NCBI GenBank assembly: GCA_029552745.1 | Contig: JAKPDK010000120.1 | Coordinates: 1 to 64,000 of the forward strand | Direction of reading: 5' to 3' | Origin: Candidatus Hydrogenedentota bacterium | GTDB taxonomy: Bacteria > Hydrogenedentota > Hydrogenedentia > Hydrogenedentales > SLHB01 | DNA length: 64,000 nt | Shown here: one piece after another, positions 26,845 to 36,369 of the stretch | How the letters are laid out: each line of letters begins with the position of its first letter | Numbering within the stretch: position 1 is the stretch's first letter | The notes under the pieces: model-generated | Databases searched by the model: none | What the model was told of the DNA's origin: nothing | What the model saw: only the letters and a program-made list of their open reading frames with translations | Made by a program: the position numbers and the translations under genes

Positions 26845-26846
26845 CT

Positions 26847-29747
26847 TTAGGCTAACGTCTTTGCGATCGTCTCGAGTCGATATGTCTCAATAATGTCGTG
26901 AACTTTAATATCCTCGAAATTCTCCAGTTTGATACCGCACTCAAATCCCGCCGAAACAGATCGGGCATCGTCTTTCTCGCGGCGCAACGAAGCAATTCGT
27001 CCTTGATAAACCACAACGTCGTCTCGCACAACGCGTGCCAATGAGCCGCGGGTTATTTCACCGTCTAACACGGCACAGCCGGCGATATTACCTAGCGCCG
27101 AAGACCGGAACACCTTCCGGATCTCAGCATGTCCGGTAATCACCTCTTTCGTTTCGGGGGCGAGCATGCCTTCGAGTGCTAACCGGATGTCTTCGAGCGC
27201 TTCGTAAATGATTTGATAAGTGCGAATATCAACACCTTCTTCTTCGGCGCGCTTTTGTGCCCTCATATTCGCCGTGACATGGAATCCTATGATGACGGCA
27301 TCGCTCGCACTTGCCAGCATGACGTCCGATTCGTTGATGCCGCCCACGCCGGAGTGCACAATGTGAATACGGACTTGGTCGCCCGCCAATTTCATAATAC
27401 TGGATTGCAACACGTCAACGGAGCCCTGCACATCCGCCTTAATAATCATGTGAAGCTCCGGTTTCTCTCCCGCCATCACTCGGGCATGGAAATCTTCCAG
27501 GGAGATATGGCGTCGTGCTTGTCCTTCTTTTTGTTTGGCAATTGCTGCGCGTTTCTCGGCGATTGACCGAGCGAGGCGTTCATCTTCAACGACGACAAAG
27601 GTGTCGCCGGCATCGGGGGGTTCACTGAACCCCATAATTAAGACCGGCGTAGACGGACCTGCTTCGCGAATTCGGGCGCCTCGCGAGTTGAGCATTGACC
27701 GTACCCGACCGGAAGTGCGTCCTGCCAAAAACACATCGCCCTCGCGTAACGTACCCGACTGAATCAGCACCCATGCCACCGGTCCCTGCCCTCGCGAGAT
27801 CTCGGACTCGATCACGGTTCCTCGGGCGCGTTTTTTCGGATTGGCTTTGAGTTCCATGAGTTCCGCCTGGAGCACGAGAAGTTCCATCAATTCGTCTACA
27901 CCTTCGCCGGTTTTCGCGGAGATGTTTTTCATGATGGTCTTCCCGCCCCATTCCTCACTGACTAGATCGTATTTCACGAGTTCCTGGCGGATTCGGTCGG
28001 GCTGTGCCCCGGGCTTATCTATCTTGTTTATTGCAACGACGATGGGAACCTCTGCAGCACGAGCATGGTCAATGGCTTCGACGGTTTGCGGCATAACGCC
28101 ATCGTCCGCCGCCACGACGAGAATGACAATGTCCGTCACTTTTGCACCACGTGCGCGCATCTCAGTAAATGCTTCGTGCCCGGGCGTGTCTAAGAACACC
28201 ACACGGTTCGAGCCCACTTGGACATCGTACGCGGCAATATGTTGTGTGATGCCGCCCACTTCTCCCGCCGCAACATTGGATTTGCGGATACGGTCTAGCA
28301 AGGTGGTCTTCCCATGGTCGACATGCCCCATAACCGTCACTACCGGCGCACGTGGCTGTAGGTCGGCGGGATCATCGGGCTCCTCAGCCAACACTTCGTC
28401 TTCTTCGGGTATTGCCAGTTGCGGTTCATAGCCGAACTGTTCGGCAATCTTGCGAATCACATCGACGGACAACGTGGAATTCTTGGTGGCGAGGATTTCC
28501 AAGTCCATCAAACTTAAAATAATGTCGTTAACGGGCACATCCATGGCCAATGCAAGTTGTTCTACCGTCATACCTTCTTCAATTTCCAGCGGGATCGGTG
28601 CATTCACGTCAATTTCTTCGACGCCTTCATCCTCGCCACCGCGTCCATAATGTTTTCTTCTGCGCCGTATGCCCGTGGGTCCCAAAGACCCTTGAATACT
28701 TCGTACCGTCGCTGCCGCTTCACGGCGAAGAGCTTCCTCCTGTCGAGCCTTTTCTGCTTTCTTTTGGCGTTTGCGCGCCGTTTTGCCGACACCGGGTTTT
28801 TGAGCCGTGGCGTTTTTTGCCGCCTTCGCGGCTTTAAGCTTCTGCTCGCGTTCGGCGGCTTTTCGTTTGACTTCAGCTACAACAGCCGGGTCGGGCTTGG
28901 CAAGAGGTTTCGCGGCAAGTCGTGCTTTGCGTTTTTCTTCTTCCTCTTGGCGTAACTCCGCCTCGACAAGAATACGAGAAACCTCTTCTTCCTCTTTTTC
29001 AACCGTCAGAGGCTTCTCGTCCACAATAACTTCATCCGGGGTAGTTACAAGCGTGCCGTCCGCACGGACAAGGCGAACCGCAGGCTCCCGATCCCCCGCA
29101 GCAATACCGATGGCTATCGGAGGCGCTTTCGGCTTTTGCGGTTCTGCGGGTTTCTTTGGTTTCTGTGCCGGCGGTGTAGGTGTGGGCTTCTTCTCGGCCT
29201 CTGCGGGCACCTTCGTCTCTTTTGGTGGTTCAACCTTTTGTTCGGTAGCCTTTTCTTCCACCGGTTGTTCCGGTTCGGGCGCAGGCCTTTCTGCCGGTAA
29301 GATCTCGGCTACAGAGGTTGGGGGAGGAGACGGAGCGGTTTCAGTTGCTTGCTGAACCGCAGGTTCTTCGGTGATAGGCTCCGCGGCTTTTTTCCTTCGC
29401 GCCGTACGTTTAGGCTTCGCAGGAGCCTCCTTTGGTGTTGCAGTCTTTTTAGCGGTTTTTTCTTCTTCTGCTTTGACGGTTTTCTTCCGACGCCCCGCTG
29501 CGGCTTTTTTCACCGCGCTTTTCAGCCGTTCTGCGCGTTTCTGCTTTTGCTCGGCTTCTTTTAACTTTGCCGCGCGCACCTCGTCAGCTTTTGAGGGATT
29601 TTCGTCCACATCAATAAGCAGATCGATCTGCTCATCGGTGATCACCGAATCGACGCCTTCCACGTCAAACAGCATATAGCGAAGCTTTTCAACCGCTTCT
29701 TCTGCGGTCATATCAAGCCGCTTGGCTATGCTGGCGACCGTCTGCAT
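26847..29747 (-). CDS. infB: Translation initiation factor IF-2
   Basis: 966 residues. Residues 1-50 are an IF2_N-like domain (ASIAKRLDMTAEEAVEKL). Residues 60-400 are a long low-complexity linker rich in Lys, Ala, Glu and Pro. A second IF2_N domain follows (LALAMDVPVNDIILSLMDL). The G domain, from about 465, contains G1 GHVDHGKTTLLDRIR, G2 GGITQHIAAY, G3 DTPGHEAF, G4 NKIDKP and G5 SAKTGEG; domains II to IV complete the protein (VQGSVDVLQSSIMKL, SGVGGINESDVMLASASDA). It binds initiator tRNA and joins ribosomal subunits. Second-last major gene of the nusA unit; total length is at the large end because of the linker. Confidence 0.97.
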   Translation of the reverse strand: MQTVASIAKRLDMTAEEAVEKLRYMLFDVEGVDSVITDEQIDLLIDVDENPSKADEVRAAKLKEAEQKQKRAERLKSAVKKAAAGRRKKTVKAEEEKTAKKTATPKEAPAKPKRTARRKKAAEPITEEPAVQQATETAPSPPPTSVAEILPAERPAPEPEQPVEEKATEQKVEPPKETKVPAEAEKKPTPTPPAQKPKKPAEPQKPKAPPIAIGIAAGDREPAVRLVRADGTLVTTPDEVIVDEKPLTVEKEEEEVSRILVEAELRQEEEEKRKARLAAKPLAKPDPAVVAEVKRKAAEREQKLKAAKAAKNATAQKPGVGKTARKRQKKAEKARQEEALRREAAATVRSIQGSLGPTGIRRRRKHYGRGGEDEGVEEIDVNAPIPLEIEEGMTVEQLALAMDVPVNDIILSLMDLEILATKNSTLSVDVIRKIAEQFGYEPQLAIPEEDEVLAEEPDDPADLQPRAPVVTVMGHVDHGKTTLLDRIRKSNVAAGEVGGITQHIAAYDVQVGSNRVVFLDTPGHEAFTEMRARGAKVTDIVILVVAADDGVMPQTVEAIDHARAAEVPIVVAINKIDKPGAQPDRIRQELVKYDLVSEEWGGKTIMKNISAKTGEGVDELMELLVLQAELMELKANPKKRARGTVIESEISRGQGPVAWVLIQSGTLREGDVFLAGRTSGRVRSMLNSRGARIREAGPSTPVLIMGFSEPPDAGDTFVVVEDERLARSIAEKRAAIAKQKEGQARRHISLEDFHARVMAGEKPELHMIIKADVQGSVDVLQSSIMKLAGDQVRIHIVHSGVGGINESDVMLASASDAVIIGFHVTANMRAQKRAEEEGVDIRTYQIIYEALEDIRLALEGMLAPETKEVITGHAEIRKVFRSSALGNIAGCAVLDGEITRGSLARVVRDDVVVYQGRIASLRREKDDARSVSAGFECGIKLENFEDIKVHDIIETYRLETIAKTLA

Positions 29748-29856
29748 ACGTTCTCGAACTCCTCTCTATCCCTCAAGCAACAACTGGCAATACTAGTATA
29801 TCACTGATAAAGATTCATTATCATTTCCACAGGTGGGAAAGACATAAACACGTTTG

Positions 29857-31026
29857 CTACGCGCCCGCGTCCGACTCCTTTTCCGGTTCACGAGCGCCCG
29901 GCTGCGATTCAGCATCCGCGACTTCCTGCAATGATTCCGTTGGGTCTGATGCGGAAGATTCGTCGGGCGTGGCTTCTTCTGGAGCTTCGCGCCCCTCTGG
30001 AGTGGTATCGCCTCGAATATCGATATTCCAACCCATCAGTTTTGAAGCAAGTCGGGCATTCTGTCCCCGCTTCCCAATAGCGAGAGACAACTGGTCGTGA
30101 GGCACTACTACCGAAATAGTACGTGTGGCTTCATCCACGTTGATCTGCACAATATCCGCAGGGTTCAAAGCATTGGCACACATCTCGACCGGATCGTCGC
30201 TCCAGCGGACAATGTCGATTTTTTCTCCGTTGAGCTCCTCTACCACGGCACGTACCCGCGCGCCCTTCATGCCCACGCAAGCGCCCACTGGGTCCACATT
30301 GGGGTCATTGGAAGCCACGGCAATTTTCGTGCGGCTGCCTGCCTCACGTGCAATCGACTTAATGACAACCGTGCCATCATAAATCTCAGGCACCTCCAAA
30401 TCGAACAAAAGCCGCACCAGTTCCGCTGATGCGCGCGAAAGAATAATTTGTGGTCCTTTCGGGGTCTTTTCCACTTCCAAAAGATACGCCTGGATACGGT
30501 CTCCCGGTTTGAACGATTCGCGTGGGTTTTGTTCCCGGTGTGGCACGATCGCCTCCGCTTTTCCCAAGGAAACGATGATGTTTCCATGAGCAACACGCTT
30601 GACCACTCCGGTAATCAATTCCCCTTCGCGTTTCTTAAACTCTTCGTATACGTTTTCGCGCTCTGCATCCTTGATGCGCTGGATAATGACTTGTTTGGCC
30701 GTCTGCGCGGCTATCCGCCCAAAGTCTCGCGGTTCTGTGGGCACTTTTAACCGGTCACCCACCTGTGCGTCCGGGTTTAACTGGCGTGCCTCTTCTAACG
30801 AAATCTCCGTGACCGGATCGGATACGGGGTCTGCCACTTGACGCACCTGGAAAATCTTATAATTCAGCGTATTAGGATCCAACTCCGCGCGGATATCTGC
30901 CGAAGGCGGAAAACTCCTACGCGCAGCGCTCTCGATCGCACTACGAATGGCTTCTAAGAGCGCATCCCGATCGATGCTTTTCTCCGCTTGCAATTGTTGG
31001 AGAACCAGCTGTAAGTTGACGTCCAC
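29857..31026 (-). CDS. nusA: Transcription termination/antitermination factor NusA
   Basis: 389 residues with a GTG start preceded by GGGAG. The N-terminal RNA-polymerase-binding domain runs to about residue 125. The S1 domain is seen in EGELITGVVKRVAHGNIIVS and AYLLEVEKTPKGPQIILSRA. The KH domains contain VGACVGMKGARVRAVVEELN and LAIGKRGQNARLASKLMGW. The C-terminal tail is acidic and unstructured-looking and lacks the repeats of the E. coli protein, as in many other phyla. It lies downstream of rimP and 109 bases upstream of infB. Confidence 0.96.
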   Translation of the reverse strand: MDVNLQLVLQQLQAEKSIDRDALLEAIRSAIESAARRSFPPSADIRAELDPNTLNYKIFQVRQVADPVSDPVTEISLEEARQLNPDAQVGDRLKVPTEPRDFGRIAAQTAKQVIIQRIKDAERENVYEEFKKREGELITGVVKRVAHGNIIVSLGKAEAIVPHREQNPRESFKPGDRIQAYLLEVEKTPKGPQIILSRASAELVRLLFDLEVPEIYDGTVVIKSIAREAGSRTKIAVASNDPNVDPVGACVGMKGARVRAVVEELNGEKIDIVRWSDDPVEMCANALNPADIVQINVDEATRTISVVVPHDQLSLAIGKRGQNARLASKLMGWNIDIRGDTTPEGREAPEEATPDESSASDPTESLQEVADAESQPGAREPEKESDAGA

Positions 31027-31052
31027 GCGTTACTCCCTATTTATCCTTAAAC

Positions 31053-31502
31053 CTATCGGACTAAATTCGCTCGCTCTATGTTTTCGAGGTGAATCTCATA
31101 TTCTGAACCGTCGCAATCGAGCACGATCCAACCATCACGGTAGCTCTTCAGCTCGCCGCGAAAGTTCCGAACGCCTTGAACCGGTGCCACAGACTTCACG
31201 CGGACAAGCTGGCCAACAAAGCGCTCGAAGTCTTTTGGGCGCCTTAACGGCCGGTCGAATCCCGGCGACGATACCTCCAGAACGTAACTGGCACTAAACA
31301 AGTCCGTCGCATCCAACACCGGGCTCAGCACTTGAGAAACCGCGGCGCAATCATCTACGGTCACACCGCCCGGCTTATCCACAAAGATGCGAAGGACACA
31401 GCGCCTTCCCGATCTGCCGAGCAACACCTCAATCAGCTCGCATCCCAGCTCCGTGATGTGAGGCTCTATCTCGTTCCAAACCCGAAGCGCCATCTCGTCC
31501 AT
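31053..31502 (-). CDS. rimP: Ribosome maturation factor RimP
   Basis: 149 residues, first gene of the operon. RimP assists 30S maturation. The N-terminal domain shows GCELIEVLLGRSGRRCVLRI followed by FVDKPGGVTVDDCAAVSQVL; YVLEVSSPGFDRPL is the most conserved family motif and the C-terminal SH3-like domain follows. AAGGAAG precedes the ATG. The start of the operon lies just downstream of a terminator hairpin belonging to the gene before it. Confidence 0.95.
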   Translation of the reverse strand: MDEMALRVWNEIEPHITELGCELIEVLLGRSGRRCVLRIFVDKPGGVTVDDCAAVSQVLSPVLDATDLFSASYVLEVSSPGFDRPLRRPKDFERFVGQLVRVKSVAPVQGVRNFRGELKSYRDGWIVLDCDGSEYEIHLENIERANLVR

Positions 31503-31593
31503 TCGCGTCCGCTTCCTTTCGCGTCAGTCTGCCCGGCTGCGGTTTTTGGTCTATGCAAAACCGCCATGCCGTGTGACGACATCTGCGCACTAT

Positions 31594-31622
31594 AACAAAA
31601 AGAGTGGGCATTTACCCACTCT
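31594..31622 (-). terminator. Rho-independent terminator before rimP
   Basis: On the minus strand an 8-base stem AGAGTGGG/CCCACTCT with a 6-base loop is followed by TTTTTG. It can end transcripts coming from the EamA gene. The rest of the 396-base gap (31503-31898) shows no gene or repeat. TATAGT just after the T-run may be part of the rimP promoter. Confidence 0.75.
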
Positions 31623-31898
31623 CATGTGCATGACGCCCAATTCTCAAAGTTTACCACAGAATGTCAGCGCTTGCAAACCACAAAAGATCTCGGAGCTTCC
31701 GAATTTTGTATCTGCCGCTCAACTTATTGTCATCTATCAATTTACCGTGGATAGGTAGGTCGTTGTACAGTGCTGGTCGTCTGCGCTGCGGCGGATCATT
31801 TTGATTTCGTAGATTAGAGGCTGACGGTTATTCTCGGGGAAAATGGGCGTGCAAGCCTTTTGCTTATAGCGAAGAGGCTATCCAAATCGGTCTTCTGC

Positions 31899-32858
31899 TT
31901 ACGTCTTTCCTCTATTTTCCAGGGATATGGGATTCTCTTCTGTCAGCCCGTGTGAGGCGCGCGCCACCAGGAATGTGCCTCCCAACAACAGGGCTGCCCC
32001 CACCCATTGGTGCAAGAGTAATTTCTCATTCGGCAGAATCACCAAAGAAAACAAGAACGTCGCTAGAGGGTTGATAAGGTTCATGCTGGAACAAAACGCT
32101 GACCCTAAATGACGTTGGGCATAATGAAAGCAGGGATGGGCAAGCGCAATTGGAAACATGCCCGACACAAACGCCAAACCGGCAGTGGGGGCGCCGGCGG
32201 AGATAAGTGTCTTCGGACTACCCATAAGCAGGCTTACTACGCCCAGCCCGACCGTCACGAAAATAGCCATAACCGTGAACATAGGCAACGGATGAACACC
32301 TAATGCGATGTGTCGTGCCCAGACGGTATAGACCGCCCACAAAATAGCAGCCAGTATCAAGTACCCCGTACCCATGTCAAACTGGAACGTGAGGAGGTCA
32401 CCGTCACGGCTTACCACCGCGGCAAGTCCTACCAGGCTAAGCAACGTGCCGAAGAGATAAGAGGGATTCTTGATGACGGTTCGTTCCTCTCGAAACATGA
32501 CATATCCCATTGGGATAACAAGTACGATACTCAATTTGCTTATGAGTTGCGCCACCGTTGCTGAGGATGTTTTTAAACAGCCCAAGGTCCAAAACGTCTG
32601 CAAGAACATTGTAATCAACGCAATTCCCCATACGCCCCGGGGGTTCCGTAAAATCTTAAGAAACTCCTGACGGTATCCCACTGAACAGATTACGGTCAGC
32701 ACCACAGCCGCGCTCGCGTAGCGTATAAATGCTTGTGAGTATGGGTCATACGCATCACCGAGCCACCGGATGAACACGGGCGCCGAGCCCCAGCCGAAGA
32801 TGGAAAGAATTAACGCCCAAAATGCGGCAAATGTTTTTTTCGAAGTCTTGTCTGTCAT
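31899..32858 (-). CDS. EamA/DMT-family transporter
   Basis: 319 residues from the ATG at 32858 (a GTG nine bases upstream is also possible). Ten hydrophobic helices in two EamA repeats: repeat 1 includes IFGWGSAPVFIRWLGDAYDP and ATVAQLISKLSIVLVIPMGY; repeat 2 includes YLILAAILWAVYTVWARHIA and the end block FSLVILPNEKLLLHQWVGAA. This superfamily exports metabolites such as amino acids or nucleotides, and the substrate cannot be told from sequence. It is transcribed alone, with a terminator about 280 bases downstream. Confidence 0.88.
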   Translation of the reverse strand: MTDKTSKKTFAAFWALILSIFGWGSAPVFIRWLGDAYDPYSQAFIRYASAAVVLTVICSVGYRQEFLKILRNPRGVWGIALITMFLQTFWTLGCLKTSSATVAQLISKLSIVLVIPMGYVMFREERTVIKNPSYLFGTLLSLVGLAAVVSRDGDLLTFQFDMGTGYLILAAILWAVYTVWARHIALGVHPLPMFTVMAIFVTVGLGVVSLLMGSPKTLISAGAPTAGLAFVSGMFPIALAHPCFHYAQRHLGSAFCSSMNLINPLATFLFSLVILPNEKLLLHQWVGAALLLGGTFLVARASHGLTEENPISLENRGKT

Positions 32859-33040
32859 TGTAGACACTATCCCAGGAGTTTCGTAGTTTAGAACTTAACA
32901 ACAATCGAAACGCAATCCTATCACATTACAGGAATGAACGCCTTGACACAGTTCGTTTACAAGAATCGAAAAGGGTATAATTAGGTATCGTTAATTTCAA
33001 GCATTCACGCATAAAACGGCATCAGGATTGGTTCAAACAC

Positions 33041-34339
33041 ATGACACACCAAAATCAAGCCGCAGCGCCCGTTCTTTTCAATAAAGACCCCGAACGTTTA
33101 GTAACACGAAAACGTGTGATTACAAAAAGGGCGGTCATGTGGTTAGGCCAGACTTGCAATCAGCGGTGCTGGTTCTGTTATTTCATTGATGCGATATCCA
33201 ATCCGCACAGCCCCGAACATGCCTTCATGACACTCGAGAAAGCCAAAGCTATCTGTCATGTTCTTCGAACCTTTTACGACAACACATCCATTGACATACA
33301 AGGGGGCGAACCCACCATTTTCCCCGGCATCTTAGACCTTGTTCACTATTGTCGGGAAATTGGTTTATATCCCACGCTGATCACAAACGGCATCGCGCTG
33401 GCAAAACCGGGAGTTTTGGAAAAATATAAGGAAGCGGGCATCCGAGATTTCTTGGTAAGCTTGCATGGGCTTCGCGAGATTCACGATGAGGTAGTTTGTA
33501 AAAAAGGCGCCTACGAAAAAATTGCTGCCGCCATTGACGGAATGCGCGAAGTGGGCATCCCGTTCCGATACAATTGCACCATGTCGAAGCCTGTTATTCC
33601 TATCCTACCGGAGATCGCCCAACATGCAATCGACCATGGAGCACGTGTGGTCAACTTTATCCATTTCAATCCATTCCGAGACCAGACAGGGAAAGTCACC
33701 CCCCAGGGTGTCGAGCGCTATAGAGTAATAAAGCCGCAGCTGACTGAAGCCGTCGATCTGTTAGAATCCCATGGGATCGAAGCCAACGTGCGATATTTGC
33801 CGCTGTGCATGGTGGAAGAACGCCACCGCAAGAATGTTTATAACTGGCAGCAGTTGTCCTACGATACGCACGAGTGGGACCTCGAAAGCTGGTTGTGGAC
33901 CATGATGGGGCCCCAAATGACCCGCGAAGGTCATATATCGCCGCCGTTTCGATTGGGTCCTTGGGCGCGAGCCTTTGCATGCGGTGATTATCGGAAGAGT
34001 CGGCAACGTTACGAGCAAAACTCTGTTGTAGAAAAAGGTAAATACTACCTTCAGAGACGCATTGCCCGATTGACACAGGCCCTCGTAGGTAAAGAGACTC
34101 TTTTGCGACGGGAGGCAAAAATCCGGGTAAAGACCGATCTGCAGTATGTTCACGGGGCGCCCTGCCAAAAATGCGCCGCCCGAGACATATGTGACGGGTT
34201 TCACAAGGATTATGTGACGTTGTTTGGGTTTGAAGAAGCGAGCCCCATACAAGCTGCCACTCCCATTACCGATCCGCTGCACTATATCCAACATCAAGAA
34301 AAAATAGTGGAACCCGAGGACAGACACTGGGCATTGTAA
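33041..34339 (+). CDS. Radical SAM protein with SPASM-like C-terminal Cys cluster
   Basis: 432 residues. CNQRCWFC (CxxxCxxC) binds the catalytic 4Fe-4S cluster, and DIQGGEPTIF supplies the SAM-binding GGE strand. ITNGIAL and FLVSLHG follow in the barrel. The C-terminal APCQKCAARDICDG is a second, short Cys cluster like a SPASM or twitch domain. Many members modify peptides or cofactors, but no small precursor peptide is seen beside it. Its C-terminal half resembles the N-terminal part of the 815-residue protein at 11320, which lost its cluster. The gene stands alone in a 2.4-kb stretch; no clear ribosome site precedes the ATG. Confidence 0.85.
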   Translation: MTHQNQAAAPVLFNKDPERLVTRKRVITKRAVMWLGQTCNQRCWFCYFIDAISNPHSPEHAFMTLEKAKAICHVLRTFYDNTSIDIQGGEPTIFPGILDLVHYCREIGLYPTLITNGIALAKPGVLEKYKEAGIRDFLVSLHGLREIHDEVVCKKGAYEKIAAAIDGMREVGIPFRYNCTMSKPVIPILPEIAQHAIDHGARVVNFIHFNPFRDQTGKVTPQGVERYRVIKPQLTEAVDLLESHGIEANVRYLPLCMVEERHRKNVYNWQQLSYDTHEWDLESWLWTMMGPQMTREGHISPPFRLGPWARAFACGDYRKSRQRYEQNSVVEKGKYYLQRRIARLTQALVGKETLLRREAKIRVKTDLQYVHGAPCQKCAARDICDGFHKDYVTLFGFEEASPIQAATPITDPLHYIQHQEKIVEPEDRHWAL

Positions 34340-35070
34340 ATGCCGCCCTGTTCCCTTTCCGTTGGTTTCTAAATGGCACGGGGGGACGTTATGTCATTTT
34401 CAAGTGTCTGTTTCACCGGGTTCGTTATTTTTACTATCTTGCGCACAGATTTCCAAGCACATCCGGTCCCACGTCGAAAGAATAGATAGCGCACATTTTG
34501 ATCCGACACGTATCTGGTGAAAAGTAGCATAGGTAATCAGGCGAGTCGTTTGGTTGCTATGAGATTGGGGAAATACGAAACATAAGTTCACGAACGTATC
34601 GCATTGCATCGAGGGGGTAGACCTGGGCATATATGCTCGCTTGTCACCGCGAGGAGGCCGGCAGGCACGACGTGGCAATCCCCTGAGAAATTGGAAATAG
34701 CCCCGGGCTCTGCTTTACCCGTTGTCGTCTTGCGCTATGTCTCCCCGGTTGTCATTGCGAGGAGCCCTGAAAGGGCGACGTGGCAAACCCCTCGGGAATC
34801 CGGAGACGACCATGCCCTGGGGCCTCTTGCGCTACGCGGTTGAGGGGATTGCTTCGTCGCGTCGGGGACTCCGCTCCTCGCAATGACAACCACAAATACG
34901 AGGATGAGACGGGCGAGGCATGCCTCGCCCTACGACGCCGTCGTCAGACGGTTCAGCCCCCCCTGTCTCCCCCGCACGCGCGGGGATAATGTGGCGATTG
35001 CGCGGGGCGAGATAGGCGATCCGTCCATCCCCCGCATGCGGAGGGTTGCAAGGGGGGCATCTATCTTCTT
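34340..35070. repeat. Gap with family A and B repeats and a CRISPR-like pair
   Basis: No gene is supported. A worn family A half (GCGAGGAGGCCGG, then CGTGGCAATCCCCTGAG) lies around 34649-34685 and a full unit at 34751-34887 (GTCATTGCGAGGAGCCCTG to CTCGCAATGAC). The family B palindrome GGGCGAGGCATGCCTCGCCC lies at about 34911-34930. At 34965-34989 and again 60 bases on are sequences like a type I-E CRISPR repeat (see findings). Confidence 0.7.
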
Positions 35071-35157
35071 CATGAAGTTTCCCCGCATAGCATCACAACT
35101 CTCTCTTCAATTCCAAATGGTCAAGAAATACCAAAGGTATAGGGCAAATATATATGA
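35071..35157 (+). pseudogene. Decayed transposase 3' end
   Basis: CTCTTCAATTCC followed by ACCAAAGGTA and an AT-rich end mirrors the last 60 bases of the transposase at the window start (CTCTTCAATTCC ... GCCAAAGGTACTGG). In frame it reads SLQFQMVKKYQRYRANIY against PLQFLIQQNKKCQRYWTYTT. It runs into an unrelated open frame and has no start. Confidence 0.6.
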
Positions 35158-35286
35158 TTTCCTTTTGGATGTCCGTTTCGATACAATGAGGCTCCCCCTC
35201 CATAGGCCCGGGTTGATTTCCAAAGGGGATGGTGTTTGAATGATGGATTGAAACGTGGGCAAAAGTAGCTAAAGAAAGGGCAACAT

Positions 35287-36294
35287 ATGGCATTGCGAGT
35301 AGCGATTGTAGGTATGGGTGGCATCGGGAATGTTCATGCGCGCTGTTACATGAACGATCCGTTAGCGGAGATCGTCGCGGTATGCGATATTATCAAAGAA
35401 CGCGCCGACCGGGCAGCGGCAGCGTATAACTGTCCCGCTTTTTACACCGTCAAAGACATGCTTAAGAGCGGCATTCAGATTGACTGCGCGAGTATGTGTA
35501 CCGCTGGTAAGGAAAATGGTGGCGACCATTATACCCCCACAATGGAACTGCTTGGTGCGGGCATCCCTGTGCTGGGAGAGAAACCCATTTCCAATGAGCT
35601 TGACAAAGCGAAAAAGATGGTGGCGCTCGCCAAGAAAAAGAACCTGCGTTATGCGATCAATTTGAATCATCGGTTTACGCCGGCAGCACGCCGCGCAAAA
35701 CAATGGATCAACGAAGGGCGCCTCGGTGAACTCAATATGATCAACATGCGGATGTGGATCAATAACCCCAATGAAACCTCACCCCATTTTCATATTCGCG
35801 CACTGCATCCGCACTCGATTGATGTCATGCGTTATTTCTGCGGGGATGTCAAGGCGGTTCAGGCGTTTTTCAAACGGGGCTTAACGATGGACGGCAAACG
35901 CCGCGTGTGCTGGTCAAATGTCCAAGTCAATATGTTTTTCAAGAACGGCATCTTGGGACATCTGTGCGGCAGTTACGATGCAGGCGGTGGTTTTGGGCTG
36001 GAATCTTGCGAAGTAACCGGTAGTTTGGGGCGTTTCGTCATTCTCGAAGCATGCGAAGAATTGTATTTCTACAGTCGCAAGAATACCGAGACAGAGCATT
36101 ACCATCATCTGGGAGGTATGACAAATTTCGGCGAGACCTTTGCCGACCGAATCCATGTATGGCTGGAGCAAAATGCCAAGAACGTGAAACCGGAAGAGAT
36201 TGACGGCTCCGGTTGGGACGCTTACAAAGCGCAACAGATTATTGAAGCGGCAATCGAGTCTTGGGAAAAGAAGAAAATTGTGGAGATTCGCTAA
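35287..36294 (+). CDS. Gfo/Idh/MocA-family NAD(P)-dependent oxidoreductase
   Basis: 335 residues. The N-terminal Rossmann fold starts RVAIVGMGGIGNVHARCY and includes the family motif GEKPISN with the catalytic-site Lys. The C-terminal alpha/beta domain starts near AINLNHRFTPAARRAKQWIN, and the HPHSIDVMRYFCG segment carries the His and Asp expected near the active site. These enzymes oxidise or reduce sugars, inositols or their derivatives. It is first in a three-gene unit with a sugar isomerase-like and a sulfatase-like protein, which argues for breakdown or remodelling of a sugar or polyol. AAAGGG lies a few bases before the ATG. Confidence 0.92.
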   Translation: MALRVAIVGMGGIGNVHARCYMNDPLAEIVAVCDIIKERADRAAAAYNCPAFYTVKDMLKSGIQIDCASMCTAGKENGGDHYTPTMELLGAGIPVLGEKPISNELDKAKKMVALAKKKNLRYAINLNHRFTPAARRAKQWINEGRLGELNMINMRMWINNPNETSPHFHIRALHPHSIDVMRYFCGDVKAVQAFFKRGLTMDGKRRVCWSNVQVNMFFKNGILGHLCGSYDAGGGFGLESCEVTGSLGRFVILEACEELYFYSRKNTETEHYHHLGGMTNFGETFADRIHVWLEQNAKNVKPEEIDGSGWDAYKAQQIIEAAIESWEKKKIVEIR

Positions 36295-36369
36295 TTCTCA
36301 AGGCGCTACATACGGCGAAATGTACGGTCGACAGATACGAACCGCCGATACGAGGAAAGTGAGGTCACG

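Noticed and set aside
27841-28431. Open frame of 196 codons antisense to infB
   Set aside because: Ser/Thr-rich shadow of the infB G domain, with no ribosome site or family features.
32943-32981. TTGACA and TATAAT before the radical SAM gene as a promoter
   Set aside because: Both boxes are perfect, but 27 bases separate them, too far for one sigma-70 promoter; no good partner at 16-18 bases was found.
35077-35090. Third CRISPR-like repeat (TTTCCCCGCATAG)
   Set aside because: Spacing from the second copy is 51 rather than 60 bases and it aligns with the transposase fossil instead.
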